NCBI RefSeq assembly: GCF_000315625.1
Contig: NW_005434669.1
Span: 932,066 to 996,065 of the forward strand
Source of the DNA: Guillardia theta CCMP2712
Taxonomy: Eukaryota > Cryptophyceae > Pyrenomonadales > Geminigeraceae
Direction: 5' to 3'
Length of the DNA: 64,000 nt
In this document: positions 1 through 15,000 of the stretch, one piece after another
How the letters are laid out: every line of letters begins with the position of its first letter
How positions within the stretch are numbered: position 1 is the stretch's first letter
Notes under the pieces: model-generated
What the model was told of the DNA's origin: nothing
Databases searched by the model: none
Seen by the model: the letters and a program-made list of their open reading frames with translations, nothing else
Made by a program: the position numbers and the translations under genes

Positions 1-3000
1 TGAGAGGCGTGTAAAAGATCGAAAAATCGTTTCACATCCTTCAATCGTCTCACACCATCGCCAGGAACTGTATCACATCTCCGCCGGCCACCAGTGACAC
101 TCGATCCCAGTCCCACATGTCGGAGGACCGGAAGCAGGCCCGTGCAAGGTTGTTGGTGACAAGGACGCTGCTGTTGGTCCGGACGGAGGAGAAGGAGCCG
201 CCCACCAGGAGGCAGAAGGCAGGGAACGAGGGGTCCTGGATCTGCTGCTCGTCCTGGGCTGCTGCTGGAAAGGATGCCTGGATCATGAGGGAGAAGACTG
301 AGCCCTCGACGGCCCCGATGCTCAGCCAGGCCCTGTCACGGTAGCGAGCTACATGCATCGCCTCCTTCCCCCCTGCCGTCGTGAAGAGCCCTGAAACAAA
401 GAGAGACCCTCCAGCCACGGCGAGAGAGCTGACGGGGCCGTTGAGCTCGCAGTTCTCCGACTCGCACGCCACATGGTCACTGTACGAGTACAAGTCAGAC
501 ATCAAATCGCATCTTGCCCCTCGCATCACTCCTTTCCTCTCGCATCACTCCTTTCCTCTCGCATCACTCCTTGACGAGAAAGTCCCTCCACTGAGAGTGT
601 GCTCTTCCCTCCCCTGCTCGCTTCCTCGCCCGCTCCTCGCAACCTTCCATGATGCCCCTGCTCACCTTGTTCGTGCACATCGGCGCAGGCAGGCCTCGTC
701 CTGCAAGCCACTCCAGGCCTGACCGTCCCACTGAGCGATGTTTCTCGACGACAAGTTCCCCTTGAACATCTTGGCAGCAAGTCAGAGGGAAGGAAAGCTA
801 CGCAGGATCTCTCACAAAGTCTCCGCCGACGTAGAGCATGTTCTCATCTGCTATCATCGCTGAAATCTGCCCGTTGGGTATGCCCCCCCCCAACGTCTTC
901 CATCCATTCCAGCTGTTCGCAACACGTCAATCGAGAGCCACTCCTATGAATTTCCTGAACCTGCTCACGTCGCCTTCATAGGACGCCACGTTGTTCACGT
1001 TCAGGCCGGCTAGCGTCTTGAACTTTCCTCCCACGATCAGCTGCCCTCGGAACACCGCCATCGACTCGACGTTGCCGTTGAGCTTGCTCCTCCCCACCAA
1101 CGACCACTCCTGCCGCCACGTCGTCAGCGATGAACCTTTGATAAGGGGGTGGGTGGGGGGGGCGGGGGAGAGAAGGAAGAATGCAGGTAAGCAGGAGATG
1201 AGCTGCTGAAGGAGAGGCAAGAGGAAAGGGGAGGGAGAGGAGAAGGTGGAGGGGAGGGAGAGGAGAAGGTGGAGGGGAGGGAGAGGAGTAGGTGGAGGGG
1301 AGGGAGAGGAGTAGGTGGAGGGGAGGGAGAGGAGAAGATGGAGGGGAGGGAGAGGAGTAGGTGGAGGGGAGGGAGAGGAGAAGGTGGAGGGGAGGGAGAG
1401 GAGAAGGTGGAGGGGAGGGAGAGGTGTTGCGGGATCCACGAAGGGAAGGAAGATTTATGGGTTGGACCTCCTTCATCTCATTCCATGCCACCAGCCCGCC
1501 GCTACGTAACGGGTTGCCGTGAGTCTGAAGAGCAAAGGTGAAGCTTCCTCCGTAGACAATCCAGCCCTGAGAGAGGTCAGAGACAGGCTCCTCCCCTCCT
1601 CCTCTTCTACCGCATAGCTGCTGATGGCGTTGACAGCTCCGTTGACCCCTCTTGCGAGCGTCTTGACAGCAACATCGGCGTTGTTGATGTCTTGCTGCAG
1701 GTCCCATCGGACTGCATACTCGATCCGTTTCTGAGAGACCCTCGAGAAACTCCCACCGAGATAGACCTGGAGAGCGAGAGGGTCAAAGGTGCATGCCGGG
1801 GAGGAGAGGAGGAGAGAAGAAGGGAGAAGAGGGGAAGAGAGAAGAGGAGAGGAGAGGGGTAGAGAGAAGAGGGGAAAAGAGGAGGAGAGGAGGAGAGAAG
1901 GGGAGAGAAGAGGGGAGAAGAGGGGTAGAAACAAGAGAGGAGGAGAGGAGGAGAGGTACAAGGTGAGGGGATGGAGCCGGAGGGAAGTATTGTAAGAGAT
2001 GAGGGAACGGACCGTTCGATTGGCTACACACGCAGCTCTGACCACTCCCTCGATGGGTAGGTTGGACTTCTGAACGCGCGCGACGTCTTGTTTGGAAGTT
2101 TGGAAACCTGAAGAGGAGGGAGGTGCGAGCACAGTCGAGTTGTCAGAGCACAGGACGCAGGTCTCGTTGAAAATTGAGGTGTTGTTGCCGGAGCAGGAGG
2201 AGTTGCAAAGGGTAGGCTGGTACTCGTTGGACCCAAGGCCGAAGTAGTTGAGACCAGCAGCAAGGAAGAGCGGATTGACGAAGGAGCCGTTGCCTACCCC
2301 CGTCACTGTGACGTTGACAGTTGAGTTGAGAGCGTCGCAACGGATGTCGGCGACGACGAGCAGGTCGCTGACTCCGAACTTGACCGGCGGAAAGTCGCAA
2401 CGGCAGGCCTCATCCCCCTCGACAGTCGTTTGCCCGCAGGGCTGCTGGCCGATGTAGATGTTGGTGCGCACACTCGAACGCTCGCAAACGTCGGAGAGCT
2501 GATAGGAGAAGTAACGACCGTACACCATCAGAGAGCTCCCTGGAGTCGTGGAGGTTTCAGTTGCTACCGAGAAGATTCTCGGACGCGGGAGAATCTTGAT
2601 CAGAACCTTGACAGGAACGGACTGGTCGTTCCCTCCGTTCAAACTCCCTCCGTCATCCTGGCAAACAGCCTGGAAGGTTGCTGTGCCGAAGAAGTAGGGG
2701 GCAAGGTGCACGAAGAGGTTTCCGTTGGAGTCCACGATTGGGGCCACCACGAAGGAGGAGGGAGATTCGTCGACCGCCTGCACTCGTATAAAGACCGTCT
2801 GCCAACTCTCACTGGCCGGGCCAGGCTGCACGTTCTGCACGAAGTTGCTGATGATCGTGGGCCCAGCGTCCTCGACCATGAGGTAACGCTGGAGAAAGTC
2901 ACACCTGGGCGGCTTGTTGATGTTGAGGATGGAGACGTAGGCAAGGGACGTCGCGAAGCCTCCGGGAGGCAGAGGGCCCGTGTTGGCCATGAGGACAGTG

Positions 3001-6000
3001 AGGGTCACGTTGCCGTGGGAGTTGGGGTAGGAGACGAAGGAGACTCCCCCCTTGGCGTCGAAGACTGGGTAGCTCTCGAAGAGAGACGAGCAAGCCAGCG
3101 GCCGGCCGGAGGGGAGGAAGCAGGAGATGTCAAGGACTGTGATGTTGACTGAGAAGAACAGGTCAATCTCCGGATTCCCCGAGCCCGCCGACTGGATGTT
3201 AAAGTAACTCCCTCCCGACCTGACTCCGCTCGACGTTGACTCGACGATCTCGAGGACCTGGGTCGGCACGGAGAACGTGGGCCGTTCGTTGACGAGCAGC
3301 ACGCTCATGCTGAAATCTTGGATCGTCCTGTTGATGCCTCCCACCTCCGGCCCTCCAAGAATGGCGTCACCGTTGTCGGTGGCAGCCAGGGACACCTTGT
3401 AGACGCCGGAGATGTGAGGGACGAGGGAGAAGGAGAAGCTTCCTGTGGCAGTGTCGAAGGAGGAAGCAGAGAACAGGTACGAGGGTGGGAAGGTCATGCT
3501 GCCCGCGGAGACAGAGACGACAGTGAAGGAGACGATCTGGCAGGGGGTGATGGAGATGTCGTAGAGGCAGGAGAAGCCGCAGAGGCACTCGTTGATCCCA
3601 GCGCTCACGTTCGAGAGGAACTCGGTAACAAGGTTCTGACCTGAGTTCGCCTGAACCTGGACCTGTTGGGGCAGGTCGAAGGTGGGAGGATTGTTCTTGG
3701 AGATGATTGTCAGCGTGATCTGCTGAGGGGCCGAAGTGTTCTTGCTCCCAGTTAGCACTGACTGACCCCCGTTGTCCGACACCGTCGCCTGCAACGTGAA
3801 CACTCCCCGTGCTTCGGGGAAGGGAGTGAAGCTGGCAACTCCGTAGAGAAGAGTCGCTGTTGTATTCTTGACCACATCGAGTTTCAGGGCCTCCTTGAAG
3901 AATCCTCCTGGATACAGCAAGACAGCTGTGCTCGCAGTAGAAGTTACCAGACTGCACACGGACGAAGAGTAGCACCTCCCCAACGCGGGGTTGTATGTGA
4001 GGTACCTGCAGTTGGCCTGGACGCACTTCTGCTTGCAGATGGCAAGGTTGTCGACGGTCGGAGAGACGGTGAACGAGCTGAGAAGGGCGTCTTGCTCCTT
4101 GCATTGTTTCCCAGCAGAGAAATCTCTGAAATTCCACGAGAACGTGAACGTGAGGACCTGGTCGAACTCGTTCTGGGCGCCGGCGCTCAGCTGGGAAGTG
4201 AAGACAACCGAGTGGCTCACGTCTCCCTGAACCACCTGGATCGGCGTCGCTGTGAAGTATGGCGCGCTGTTCCTGCTATCCACCACCACCTTGAAGTGTG
4301 AGACCTTGGAAACGAACTCGCCGGCGGGGAGGAGCTGCAGGACTTGGGGGGTGTAGGCCCTCCCGGAGTAGAAGATCGGATCGAAGTAGGCGACCCATCC
4401 GTTGGCGAGCCCGTCGTCTTGCAAGGAAACGGAGAAGAGAGCCTCTCCGTTCTCCCCCTGGGCCGTTTCGAACACCAGGAGGCCGTCGCTGGTGATGTAG
4501 GGAGACAGGCTGAACAAGTTCTCGTTGCTCGTCGAGATCTGCGTCACGGTGAAGGTGACGAGCTGGCAAGGGAGGGGCTGTGAGAACTCAGTGCTGAACG
4601 GGAGGGCCCATCCCGGCCAGATCCTCTCCCTCCTGCATAGCGACTCTCCCTTGGGAGGAGACGCTCGCACGTGCAGCTCGTTGTCACTGGACAAGGAGAC
4701 GTCCTGTACGCCCTTGAGCCCGACGATGCCTTGCCAGAAGGAGAAGAGGGTGCGGCTCATGGGCAGTGGGTCCTGCGACCATGTCTGGATGAACTTAAGG
4801 CTGTTAGATTGAAACTTGAGGGCTACAAGCGCCGAGTCTTCCGATGCGACGGCGTAGACAACCGACGCTGTTGTGTCGGCCACAATCGATCGCAGCCCGT
4901 TGAATCCCACGATCTCTGGGAAGTCCCACTCGACGCTGACGGCTCCTTGGGTCAAGCTGGAGTAGAGCAGGAGCATGATGCCGTCAACTATCGCCAAGTT
5001 GATGGAGCGAACGTAACCTATGGGGAACCTGAGGGCTTGCTTGTGCTGCGTGAGAAAGGAGTCGGGAACCGGAACGCCCCTGAGCCTGACGTTGGTGGCG
5101 TCCGTCAAGGAGAGCATCTCGTCGAACTTTTTCGAGATCCTGTTCCACTGCAGAACGCCGCTCTGAACCTCAACGCACGGGGTTGCCTTGCATTCGCAAG
5201 AACTCGTGTTGAGGAGCAGACACTTGGTTTGTGCGAAGGCGAGGTAGTATTCTCCTGCCCAGGCAAAGAACCTGAGGGCCGTGACATCGGTGATGGGCGA
5301 CATGGAAGAAACATGGTTGTAGAACAAGTCAAACTGCTTCTGCTTCCACTCATAGATCGAGATGGGGTTACATCCAGCTACCCCCGAACTCCCGCACTGC
5401 ATCGAGATGGCTATGTAATCCTTCCCATTCACACTGAACGCTTCCACCCCCGTCATGGCCTTTCCAGGGATCACCTGGATGCTGTAGAAGGCGCCGGGGT
5501 TGCCGGTGAACTTGTTGAGGCCGCTGCTGGAATATCGGTAGACGTTGACCGAGGCGTTAGAGACGCTGCCGTAGTTGACCACCAGCAGCAAGTCGATCGA
5601 GCAAGTCACCGTCGGGTCAGAGTCACACGGCTGGCTAACCGTCATCGTGCTAACGTCGTTGGCCCCGTCAGTCTCCAGAAGTTGGAACGTTGCGAACCCA
5701 GACGCCTTGGCCGTCGTGTTGTCAGCCACCTGAGTGAAGCCGGACGCCTGCCAACGGTAGAGGTACGAGAACCACGAGTACCCGTTGCCGGTGTCCGGCC
5801 ACCAGCTAGCAGCAGCCAAGTAGCTGACGTCATCGATCTTGAACTCGTGAAGCCTTCGGATCGAGTCGTGCGGGTTGCCTGTCCAGGGAGGAACAGGTCG
5901 GTCTATGCCGGGGATGACGAACTCGTTGGACGAGGAGCAGGAGCCGTCGGCGCCGCATGCAGGAGGGATCGAGGTGCCCCCCGGCAAGCTCTTGGGGAGG

Positions 6001-9000
6001 GTGTTGAACAAGTAGAACTTCTGCAGTGTCGGGTTGAACCTGTACATCCTCGATGCCCCAAGGTCGTCCGAGATCACGATGAAGTTCCAGCCGACGCCCT
6101 CAGAGTCGTAATCGAATATGCAGGCAACGTCGGTGGCTGAAAGCTCGGAGGAGAACTCCGAAAGCTTCACAAATGTCCCGTTCTTCCACTGGTAGATCAG
6201 CACAGGGCCCGGGGTCTGGTCGCCAAACTGCCCGGGGACCACGAAGAACAAAGTCTTGTCTTCGATCTGACACATCTTGGCTGTGTAGGCATGACTGCTC
6301 CAGGGATAGCCATCACTGAATCGAGCAGGAAACGAGCCTGACAACCATTCAACTGGTTGCCCGATTGGCTCTGACACTGTCTTGCTGGTGTAGAGAGGGG
6401 GAGGGGAAGGGAAACGATCTATCAACCTCTCGCCGCTGTAGACGTGATCCAAGTACTGCAAGCCGTTGCCTTGCACTTTAAACGCAGTTACGGCTTTGTC
6501 GAAGAGGGAGACTGAGAACAGGTAGCTGTTGGAGATGGCGAACGCACGAGCCCCTCGGAGCCCGTGCTCAGCGTCGGACGCTCTCACGGTGGTCACAAGG
6601 GACAGAGTTCCTTCTGAACTGATGGAGAAGATATGGATTGCTCCATCTCCTTCCCCCAATGAGCTGATGCAGTACAGGAGGCTGCCGGACACCTCGATGT
6701 CGCTCAGTCCGTTCATGTTCGGGTTAAGCAGCCCCGAGATGGTCGACTTGTAGTAGAAGGTGCTGGAGTACTCGAACAGCGCGATCGATTGACTGTCATA
6801 ACTCGCCACGTACACGAATGACTTGCTAGTTGACACATCCTTGATGGCCACCTTGACCGGCACCTGCATCCCAGTAACCCTCTCTACTCGTGAGCGGTAC
6901 AACTTAGACGACTGCCCGTCGCAGCTGCCTGCCAGCAAGAACGAGACGTTGTTGGGCGTGTCAATCACGAGAGAGTCGCAGGAGGTGGTTGTCAGGATTT
7001 GACCGCCTGCCACGTCCTTGGGGAGGGTGTTGATGTCGTTGGACTGGAGGAAGAGCGTTCCGTTCCACCTGTACATGATGGAGGACTGGTCCTGCAGGTT
7101 GACGACTAGGTAGTTGCTGCCAAAGAGAGCGAACGGCCTGGCTGTCATGACGCCTTGAACTCCGAGAGACTGGATGGGAAGGAGCTCTGAAGAAGCTGCA
7201 TTCCACTGGTACAAGACCGAATCGCCGAAGGCGATACTGGCGTAGAAGACGTAGAGGACGTAGTCGGTGCAGATAGGCTCGCAGATCTCAACGCCGATGT
7301 TGATGCTGCACACTTGGCGACAGGTAGGGATCGAGGTAGTGCTGACGCTGTAAACGTCGTGGATGAGCGAGAGGTGGGACTGGTCCACCTGCTGGATGGA
7401 GGAGAAGTCGAAGAACTTGAAGACTTGGGGGAGCGTGCCGTAGCTGTTGGTGAGGGGGTCCAAGTACAAGGAGAAGAAGAGGAGGTAGTGGTCGGGCTGC
7501 TCGAAGATTGCAAGGCCCGATGCCCCAACCACCGGGATTTTCAGCTCGTCATTGAGGTTGACCGGACTGAGTCTGCTTACCACCGGCGAGGGTGTCCAAG
7601 ATTCGTCTTGCTGGCTGAAGTATCTCGGAGCAGCCTGAGAAGGAGCGTCTATGACAGGAGCAGCGATCACTAGCGCTTTCTTCGTCACCGCACACACTCC
7701 GTTCTCCCAGTAGACAACGTTATCGTAGGTCGAATTTCCTTGACACAGAGGGTCGTTGCCCAAGGTGAAGCAAGGAAAGTTGTGTTTGTCTCCTCCGTTG
7801 CACTTGTAGGAGCCTTGAGCCCTCACCAACCCGAAGCATTCTTGTAGGCTGCTACCGAGGCAGGTCGCTAGTGTTGGGTCCCAGGTTGCGTCGTTGGGAA
7901 GGGAAACTTTCAAAGTAGGATCGGCGAGGTAGCCTTGCCCATGGTTAAGCAGCTTCGACCCCGCCATGACGGCGCTCTTGTCGAGGGTCACCTGGGCCTG
8001 GAAGCCGCCAGGCTCAACAGATCCGAGTTGGAAGGAGTCGATGGAGGGTGAGAGGCGGAGACAGTTGCGCCAGTCTCCCAGGAGGCATCGGCAGGTCTTG
8101 GAGTCCAGAGGGAGCAGCAGAGGCTCACAGGCCATGGAGACATTCGGGACATCAAGTTCAAGGATGGTACCGTTGGAGTCGACACTCTTAACGTTGACGA
8201 CAAGCCCCTGCTTGACGTCCTTGCGATTCAAAGCCGTCAGATTCATCACGAACTGCGAGGTGTTTGAGCAACCGATAGTTGAGTTTCCTATCACTTCCAC
8301 CGTCTGAATAAGCCGAGGCCAACAGAACTTGGTAGGTTTGACAACCCTGAACGAGGTGATCGAATCGTCCATCACTTGGAATGTGTTGGAGTAAACCGGT
8401 TTGATGTCAAAGTCGGGCAAGTAAGCATCCGTCTGCTCGATACTCACATTTGTGATCGTACCCAAGAAGCCACTTGTCACAGACCCGTCTACGACGAAGC
8501 TTCCCTTGAACGAGTTGATGTTGGTTGACCCTGTGCGCATACGACAAGCGTCGCCTGCACTTCCCTGCTTGCAGAACATTCTCAGGTCGCCATTGATGTA
8601 CCCGCGTCCTCTGTCCATGACTTGAATGTTATCAACCGGCAAGGGGCCATTCCATTTCAAGATCTTGCTGTTGGAGTTGTAATTGACCACTACCACGTAC
8701 TGTACCTCCTGGAACTTGAACAAGACGATGTCCCGTGGAGCAGAAGTGGGAATGCTCTGGACATGGGAAAGCAGATACGAAGTTCCCGTCCTCTTCACCT
8801 CGAAGATCGGTGACAGGGTCTCATGCTGTAGACCATCCCAAAAGTTCACCCCGAACAGGTAGTCCCTGCTGCCGATCGTCTCAAACCTGATGTTGGAGCT
8901 CCCGAGAATGAGCAGCGATGAGTAGGAGCTGAAAGGCCTCTGGACGTCATCGAACACCCCAAAGTCCATCCATGAAGCCACGGAGTTGTCTTTGGTCTGC

Positions 9001-12000
9001 GCAATGTTTTGGATCCTGGTCAGCGACCCGTCGCTCTGAAGCGCCAGGGACTTGGAGTGCGAGATCATGTATATGTAAGTGATGGAGCCTGAGATTGCGT
9101 TCGAGTACATCAAGTTAGTCGTGCAGGAGCACTGATCCTTGGTGGTGGAGAAAGGACCGCAGTTGGCAACATTGCAACAATCTGCCGACACGAACCAGGG
9201 CTTGTCCGCTACTCGATAAGGACTATTGCGATCGAAATACCCACAGATGGCAATAAGACAAGCACGGCTCCACAGGTACTGCTCGACACCTCCATTGACT
9301 TCGACGATAGACAAGATGCTTGCCCTCACTCCGAAGTTCCAGGCTCTCTTGGTGGGCAACATGCAGTTCAGAGCGTTCACAGACTCCATGGAGCAGCTAG
9401 TCGTGATGCTCTGCTTGCCGTCCACACCCGTAAAGGAGAACATCGCCCGATACTGGCTGTTCTGCGCGAACAGTCCTCTTACAGTGAAGACTGCGTCTAG
9501 AAGACTCTCAGTGTTCACGTAAGTAATGTTGGGTGACGTTAGCGGAACTTTGGGCTGGCAAGATGGCGCGTCAATGTTTCCCTGCCCTGTGGACTTGTAC
9601 CAGAACCTGTCAGGCACGTTCTTCAATGGGAAGATGTACGAGTAGTTCATGTATCTCTGCATGATGTAATCGGCTGGCATGGCCTTCTTCATGATTCGGA
9701 GATGTTTCAGCAATCCTGCATGCTTTGCTACGGAAGGAGGATTCTTCTCTATGTATACTCCGATCCCCACAAGCGTGTTCCCATCAACATCGTTGTTGTC
9801 AAGGCATCCTTTGAAAATTCCATTGGACCCACAGGGGCACTTTTTCTTCTCGCATTCAGCATTTGGGCAGGTGCAGAAATCCGGGCAGGTGTGGTAGGCC
9901 GCCGGATATATGATATTTCCGCAAGAGCAGCTTTCATCGGGGCAGACAGCCGTACACATGTACTGCTTCAACTTCTCCTCCCCATTCACGTAAATTCTCG
10001 AGTATTTTCCGTCGTAGGTGGCCACGTAGTGAATCCATTCGCCTTCCTTGAAGGTAACATCCGATGTCCACTCCACGAAGGTGACGTATCCGATCCCGGG
10101 CCAGACGCCCAGCGACTGGAACCCCTGGTAGTGGGAGATTTTTGCGTCCGGTTTCTCTACAGCAAGAGCGAAAGAGAAAATTATTACCCCTGATCCTTCA
10201 AAGCGCCAGGTCATACGGACCCCCTTTTCACAGCCACAGTTGCTGGTCCGAGTCCAGCTGCACTTGTTCCTTTGCATAGCACTGAAGAGAGCATGCTCGA
10301 TCTTAAAGGACGCGTTCACTTGGAACAGAGCTTCTCCATAGAATTCCTCCAGCGGCAGTTGCGAGGTGGCAGGGTCTCCGGTCACAACGTCATCGATGTT
10401 GTCGGTGATCAAAAGCCCCGTGTTAACGTTCGCGTCAAACAGAAGCGCCTCCACGTCGTCGACAGAACTCAGGAAGTTCTCAATGCTCAAGGACTGCTCC
10501 CTGACTGTATCGAACTCGTTGGTGGCATCCTTGCAGGCAGGGCCGTTGGTGCCGAGGGTGCCGAGGAGCACCGCTGCTCCTAATCGCTCTGAGTTGTCTC
10601 GAATTGTCGCTGGGGAGATCCAGGTAGGATACTTCTCGGCGCAATCGCTATTAATTATCCTTTCACGTTCGTACCGGCACACCCGGCTGTCGCAGGTGAC
10701 AGACTGATTCACTTGTTTGCCGAACTTGTTTACCTTCATCGGGCCCTGCGCCTTGTTCACGTACATGGACCGGGAGCTGAACTCCCAGTCGCCCACCACG
10801 TAGTCCCAATCGGATTGGGACTCGTACGTGAGGTTGTTGGAGTAGAGCTCGCTGTTGAACAGGAGCTCGCACCCTGTAGCTGAGTAGAACGATCCGGTTA
10901 CTGAGCTGTCGAACGATCCCAGTCTACAGACGTCATGCAGGACATCGATCGGATTGCCAGCCGTTGACTGATCTCCGGTGTCAACTTGAGAGTTGGCAAG
11001 GAAGCGGACACGGTCCTGGAGAGGAAGTCAAACAAATCAATCGAGCAGTCAAAGATGTCAAGTCAAGTCAAGATTGCCTCGTTGTGCGATCTTCGGTCAA
11101 CAAACTGAAGTCCAGCTGTCGTATCATCCCATAGGGAGATCGTGTTGGTCACTGGCTCCGGAAAGACGGAGAAGCCTGTGTTGATAGTCAACCAGCGTTA
11201 GCGCATCGATTCGTTGGTGACCTCTCCCCGACTTAGTGCGACTCGACGCGAACTCCAACCCGGCAGTCAAGAACGTGTTGTCAGGCAGACTCTGCATGAA
11301 CTGAAGGTCCCCTTCTTGCAAGCTGCTGCTCGAAGGAGCTGTGATCACTGTGTCCGTTGGCTCCGCATAATCCTCCGCTGCTGCTATTGTGGTCGCAAAC
11401 GAAGAAATCGCGTACCGGCCGCCATCCTCCACCACTCGCACTTGCACGAAGTTCTCGGAAGCGCGGGGCCCGACAAGGCTGGTACAGGCAGAGGCGTTGG
11501 AACTGTGGAAGGCGAGGGAACTGTGGGAGCGTCAGGGAGCGGTGGGAGAAGCAGCCGCTACGTACCCATCCATCATCATGGAGAGGTTCGACTTCATGGG
11601 GATGTAAGGGTACTGCGGGCAGATGCAGTTGGCAGACTGGATGTCAACAGTGTTGCACGTGACGTTCCATGAGAGCCGGAAGCCTGTGGAGCCGTCAGTA
11701 GGGTCAACAGGCAGGAGCTGTCGTACCCGGCCTCGCGTCTGCTGGCTCGACATATATCTCCGCGCACTTGGCGTCGGAAGCATTGCTGCCATACGTGCCG
11801 ACGCTCTTCAGCGAATGGTCAGAAGATCAAAGAACCGCGCTCGCGCCCTCACCATTTCCTGCTGATAGCAGCAGGTCGCGTTCGACGTCAAGCTCCCATC
11901 GCAAATCTTGCAACCTGCATTGGTCGTGAGGAGGAGGATCACTGAGAGAATGTGTTTTGACCTGACAGGTCAATGGGAGGCTTGTAGCCAGAGTCTTCTG

Positions 12001-15000
12001 CCCCAACGCAAAAGGTCGTCATGCCGGTGCAGAACTTACACGTCTGAAAAGAAAGGTCAATCTTGAGCAGACGGTCAAGTCGACAGGACGGCACTGGTAC
12101 CTGAAAGATCAGAGTTCCGTCTGTTTGGATGGTAGGGAGGATCACGAATAGGTTTGGATTCGACACGTTGATCGTGAAGAATTTAAAGCTCTGACTCTCG
12201 CACCCTCCAGGGATCACGTTGCATATCCCTCTCTCGTTGGGTGGACCAGCCTGGTTTGTCTGTTAAAGAGATCGCGAGGCAGGAGCGAAGAGGTTAGGTA
12301 GTTGTTACCGTGAGATTGTTGGCAAATCCTGTCACAGTGCGCAAGTTGGGAGACTCCAAAATGTAGACTCCGAAGCTAAGGGAGAAAGTTGGTTTCTGTG
12401 AGTGACGACAGTCAGAAAGAGAGAGCGCGCGAGAAGGAGTTACCTCGTTGACAGGCAACACAATTAGGGTCACATTCCTAGCTACAGACGTGTCTTTGCC
12501 GTTGTTGGCGGTGCCGCCGTTGTCCTTGAGCTGCACGCTGACCCTGATCGAGCCGAAGGCAAACTGTCTGGGTTTGAATGTCATGGCGCCGTTCGTGTTG
12601 ATCGCTGGCGCCACTAAAAAGAACTCCGGGCTGAAAGCGTGAACCAAGAAAGTCAAAGTCTGGATCTTCTCCGTATCTCTCGCTGGTATCCCCGACGAGT
12701 CTCTGGTTATGTCGGAACAGACGATGGCATTGAAGTCGGATCCTTCCAGCGCGTAAACAACGGGCGAGATGTAGAAGTACGGTCTGTCATTCACATCGAT
12801 CACGATGATGCGGAAAACTTTGATCTGCGATGTCACATTGAACGAATCCATGCTGAAGACCGTGAAGTTTCCAACTCCAAACTGCGATCGAGCCAGTTTG
12901 AAGGACAGAGTTCCGTCTGCAGAGATGGATGGTTCTTCTTCCAGAAACTGCCCATTCCTCGTCAAAGTCTGTACGTAGAAAGTGACAGTCTGCAACGGAT
13001 CTTCGACAGGGTCTCCTTTGGAGATGTTCACAGCAAACCCCATCCGAACATAAGTTCTTGTTTCGTTCCTGGAACAAACCATCACACTTCATGCATACAC
13101 ACTTTCGAACTGTCACCTCCTGCACTTTGCTCTTGCAAGATCACTCTGGAACGGAGGGAGACTGAAGCAGGACGAATCCTGCAGTGCATACACATCCTGC
13201 GACGCCAGGTCGAACTTGGGCGCTTGATTCACAGCCCCGATCTCAATCTGACGAGAATGTCACTACCAGGTTTGCGCGAGCAGCAACAATTCACCGTCAC
13301 GTTTTGATGCAAGATGTTGGCTGGAGCAATTTCCTCGAGGTTTCCGACGAAGGAGGTAGGCATTGTCTCGAGAGGACCGTCGTCCTCTAAAGTGACTTCC
13401 AGCACCTGGACCCCATAGAAGTACGGGAACGGCCTGGCGCCACGTCAGCAGCGGGAAATGGAGATTCCTAGCTATCACCAGATCACGAGTTCCGCAACGT
13501 GGGAAGCGCAGGGTTCAAACTGTCCAGACCAGACGACGAGGGCAGAGCCGTCTTGAGGGTATGAACAGGCCGGGTCGTACGAGCGATCTTGCGTGTCGTT
13601 GCAGAACATCTGCGAGTCAAGTCAGCAGCTAGTCAAATCTCACTATATCGGGCAACCTTGGCGCACTGTACGAGGGGTGTCACTCCCAGACCGCGGATGG
13701 TGAACCGGATCTTTTGATAGTCCTCCCACACCCCGGCCCGCACGTTCCTGATGACGTGGACCCAAGGCTGGTCCACCGTAGACCCCTGCGGCATGCAAGT
13801 CAGATTGGCAAGAAGAAGCAAAGCACACAGAGCACGCACAATTGATGGGTGCTCGGTCGTGTTGAAGAATTCCGGCATTTCCATGGATGGCGCGACGTTA
13901 ACTGGTTGGACTACAAACTCCAACTGCCTCGAGTAGCACAGCTCGCCGTCGCTCAGGATCACACGGAGCACGTATATGCCGAACCTCCCTTGCTGTAGAC
14001 TGAGCTGCATCGTGCCGTTGGGGTAGAGGGTCGGCCACTCGCCGTCAGTGAAGATTGACTCGAGCGTCGAGTTGAGAGAGGAGACGTTGCTGGAAGGACA
14101 TCCGAAGATTTCAACAGCCCGAGTGGCCGCATGACGCTGGGAGCATTCGGAGAGAGTCTCTTCGAAGTCGAGAACCGTTGAGTTCGACGACCGGATGCTC
14201 GCAAGGCAGAAATCAACCACCTCGAGCGAGAAGGTCACGGGCTGAGCAAACTCCTCGCAGTAACCCGAGCTGACGTTCTCCGCAAACACAACAAATCCTG
14301 AGCTGCCTGCGTTGACGACTATCCTCGAGTCAGAGGCGAGCGTGAAGGAGGGATGCTTGTTCTTGTTCTTCACGAAGACCTGGATCTCTTTGGTGGTGTG
14401 GTTGACACCGCCGTTGGCGACTCCACCATCGTCAACCAAAGTGATCGACACGTTCACTTGTCCATAGTTGATCGCTCGGATCGCAACTGTGCCGTCGGTG
14501 TAAACCTTGAACAGGCTCATGTTGTTGTTCGCCTCGAATTGAGAACAGGGCTCCAGCTGGTCTGCGCTGTACCCGATGACGAAGGAGAGATTCTGCGTCC
14601 TCTCCTGACCGAACGGACCTGCCGAGCAGTTGCAGCTGTCGACGCAGTCGTCCAGCCCTCCGGTAGAGATGCTGGTGACGAATTGGGGACTGACGAACTC
14701 TTCCTCCGCTACCAACGTCAGGGTGTCGGGGATGCAGAACGTAGGGGGATTGTTCACTTGCAGCAGATCTAGGATGAACTCGTTCACGATGGATCTGTTC
14801 CTCCCGCCCCCGTCATCCTCCAGGTAGACCCGGAACAGAAAGGTGCCGTGCCTGTAGATCTTGGGGAGGAAGCTGAGGGTTCCGTTCGGGGAGACTGTAG
14901 GAGCAAGTTCGAAGATTCCAGGAGCCTCAGTCTGAAGCTCGACATGGAAGGTAAGCTTCTGCCATGCCTCGATCAGCCCAGCGCCTGGGTCGATGTTGTA

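Larger units (their letters stand above)
54..1790 (-). other. Domain region: Rax2/kelch-like GGxF repeats, spliced from small exons
   Basis: Joining short exons gives repeated blades with the '(V/I)xGG.F' signature: VYLGGSFSRVSQKR, WIVYGGSFTFALQ, LIVGGKFKTLAGLNV, LYVGGDF, LFVSGLFTTAGG and LLVGGSFSSV. Each is followed by a 'W.(L)..G' strand such as WNGWKTLGGG. This is characteristic of Rax2/delta-60/kelch-type beta-propellers. The region is cut by six introns, two of them expanded by tandem repeats. Confidence 0.65.

Noticed and set aside
4671-6140. 489-codon plus-strand open frame opposite the giant gene
   Set aside because: Antisense shadow caused by codon bias; the minus strand carries clear EPTP repeats here.
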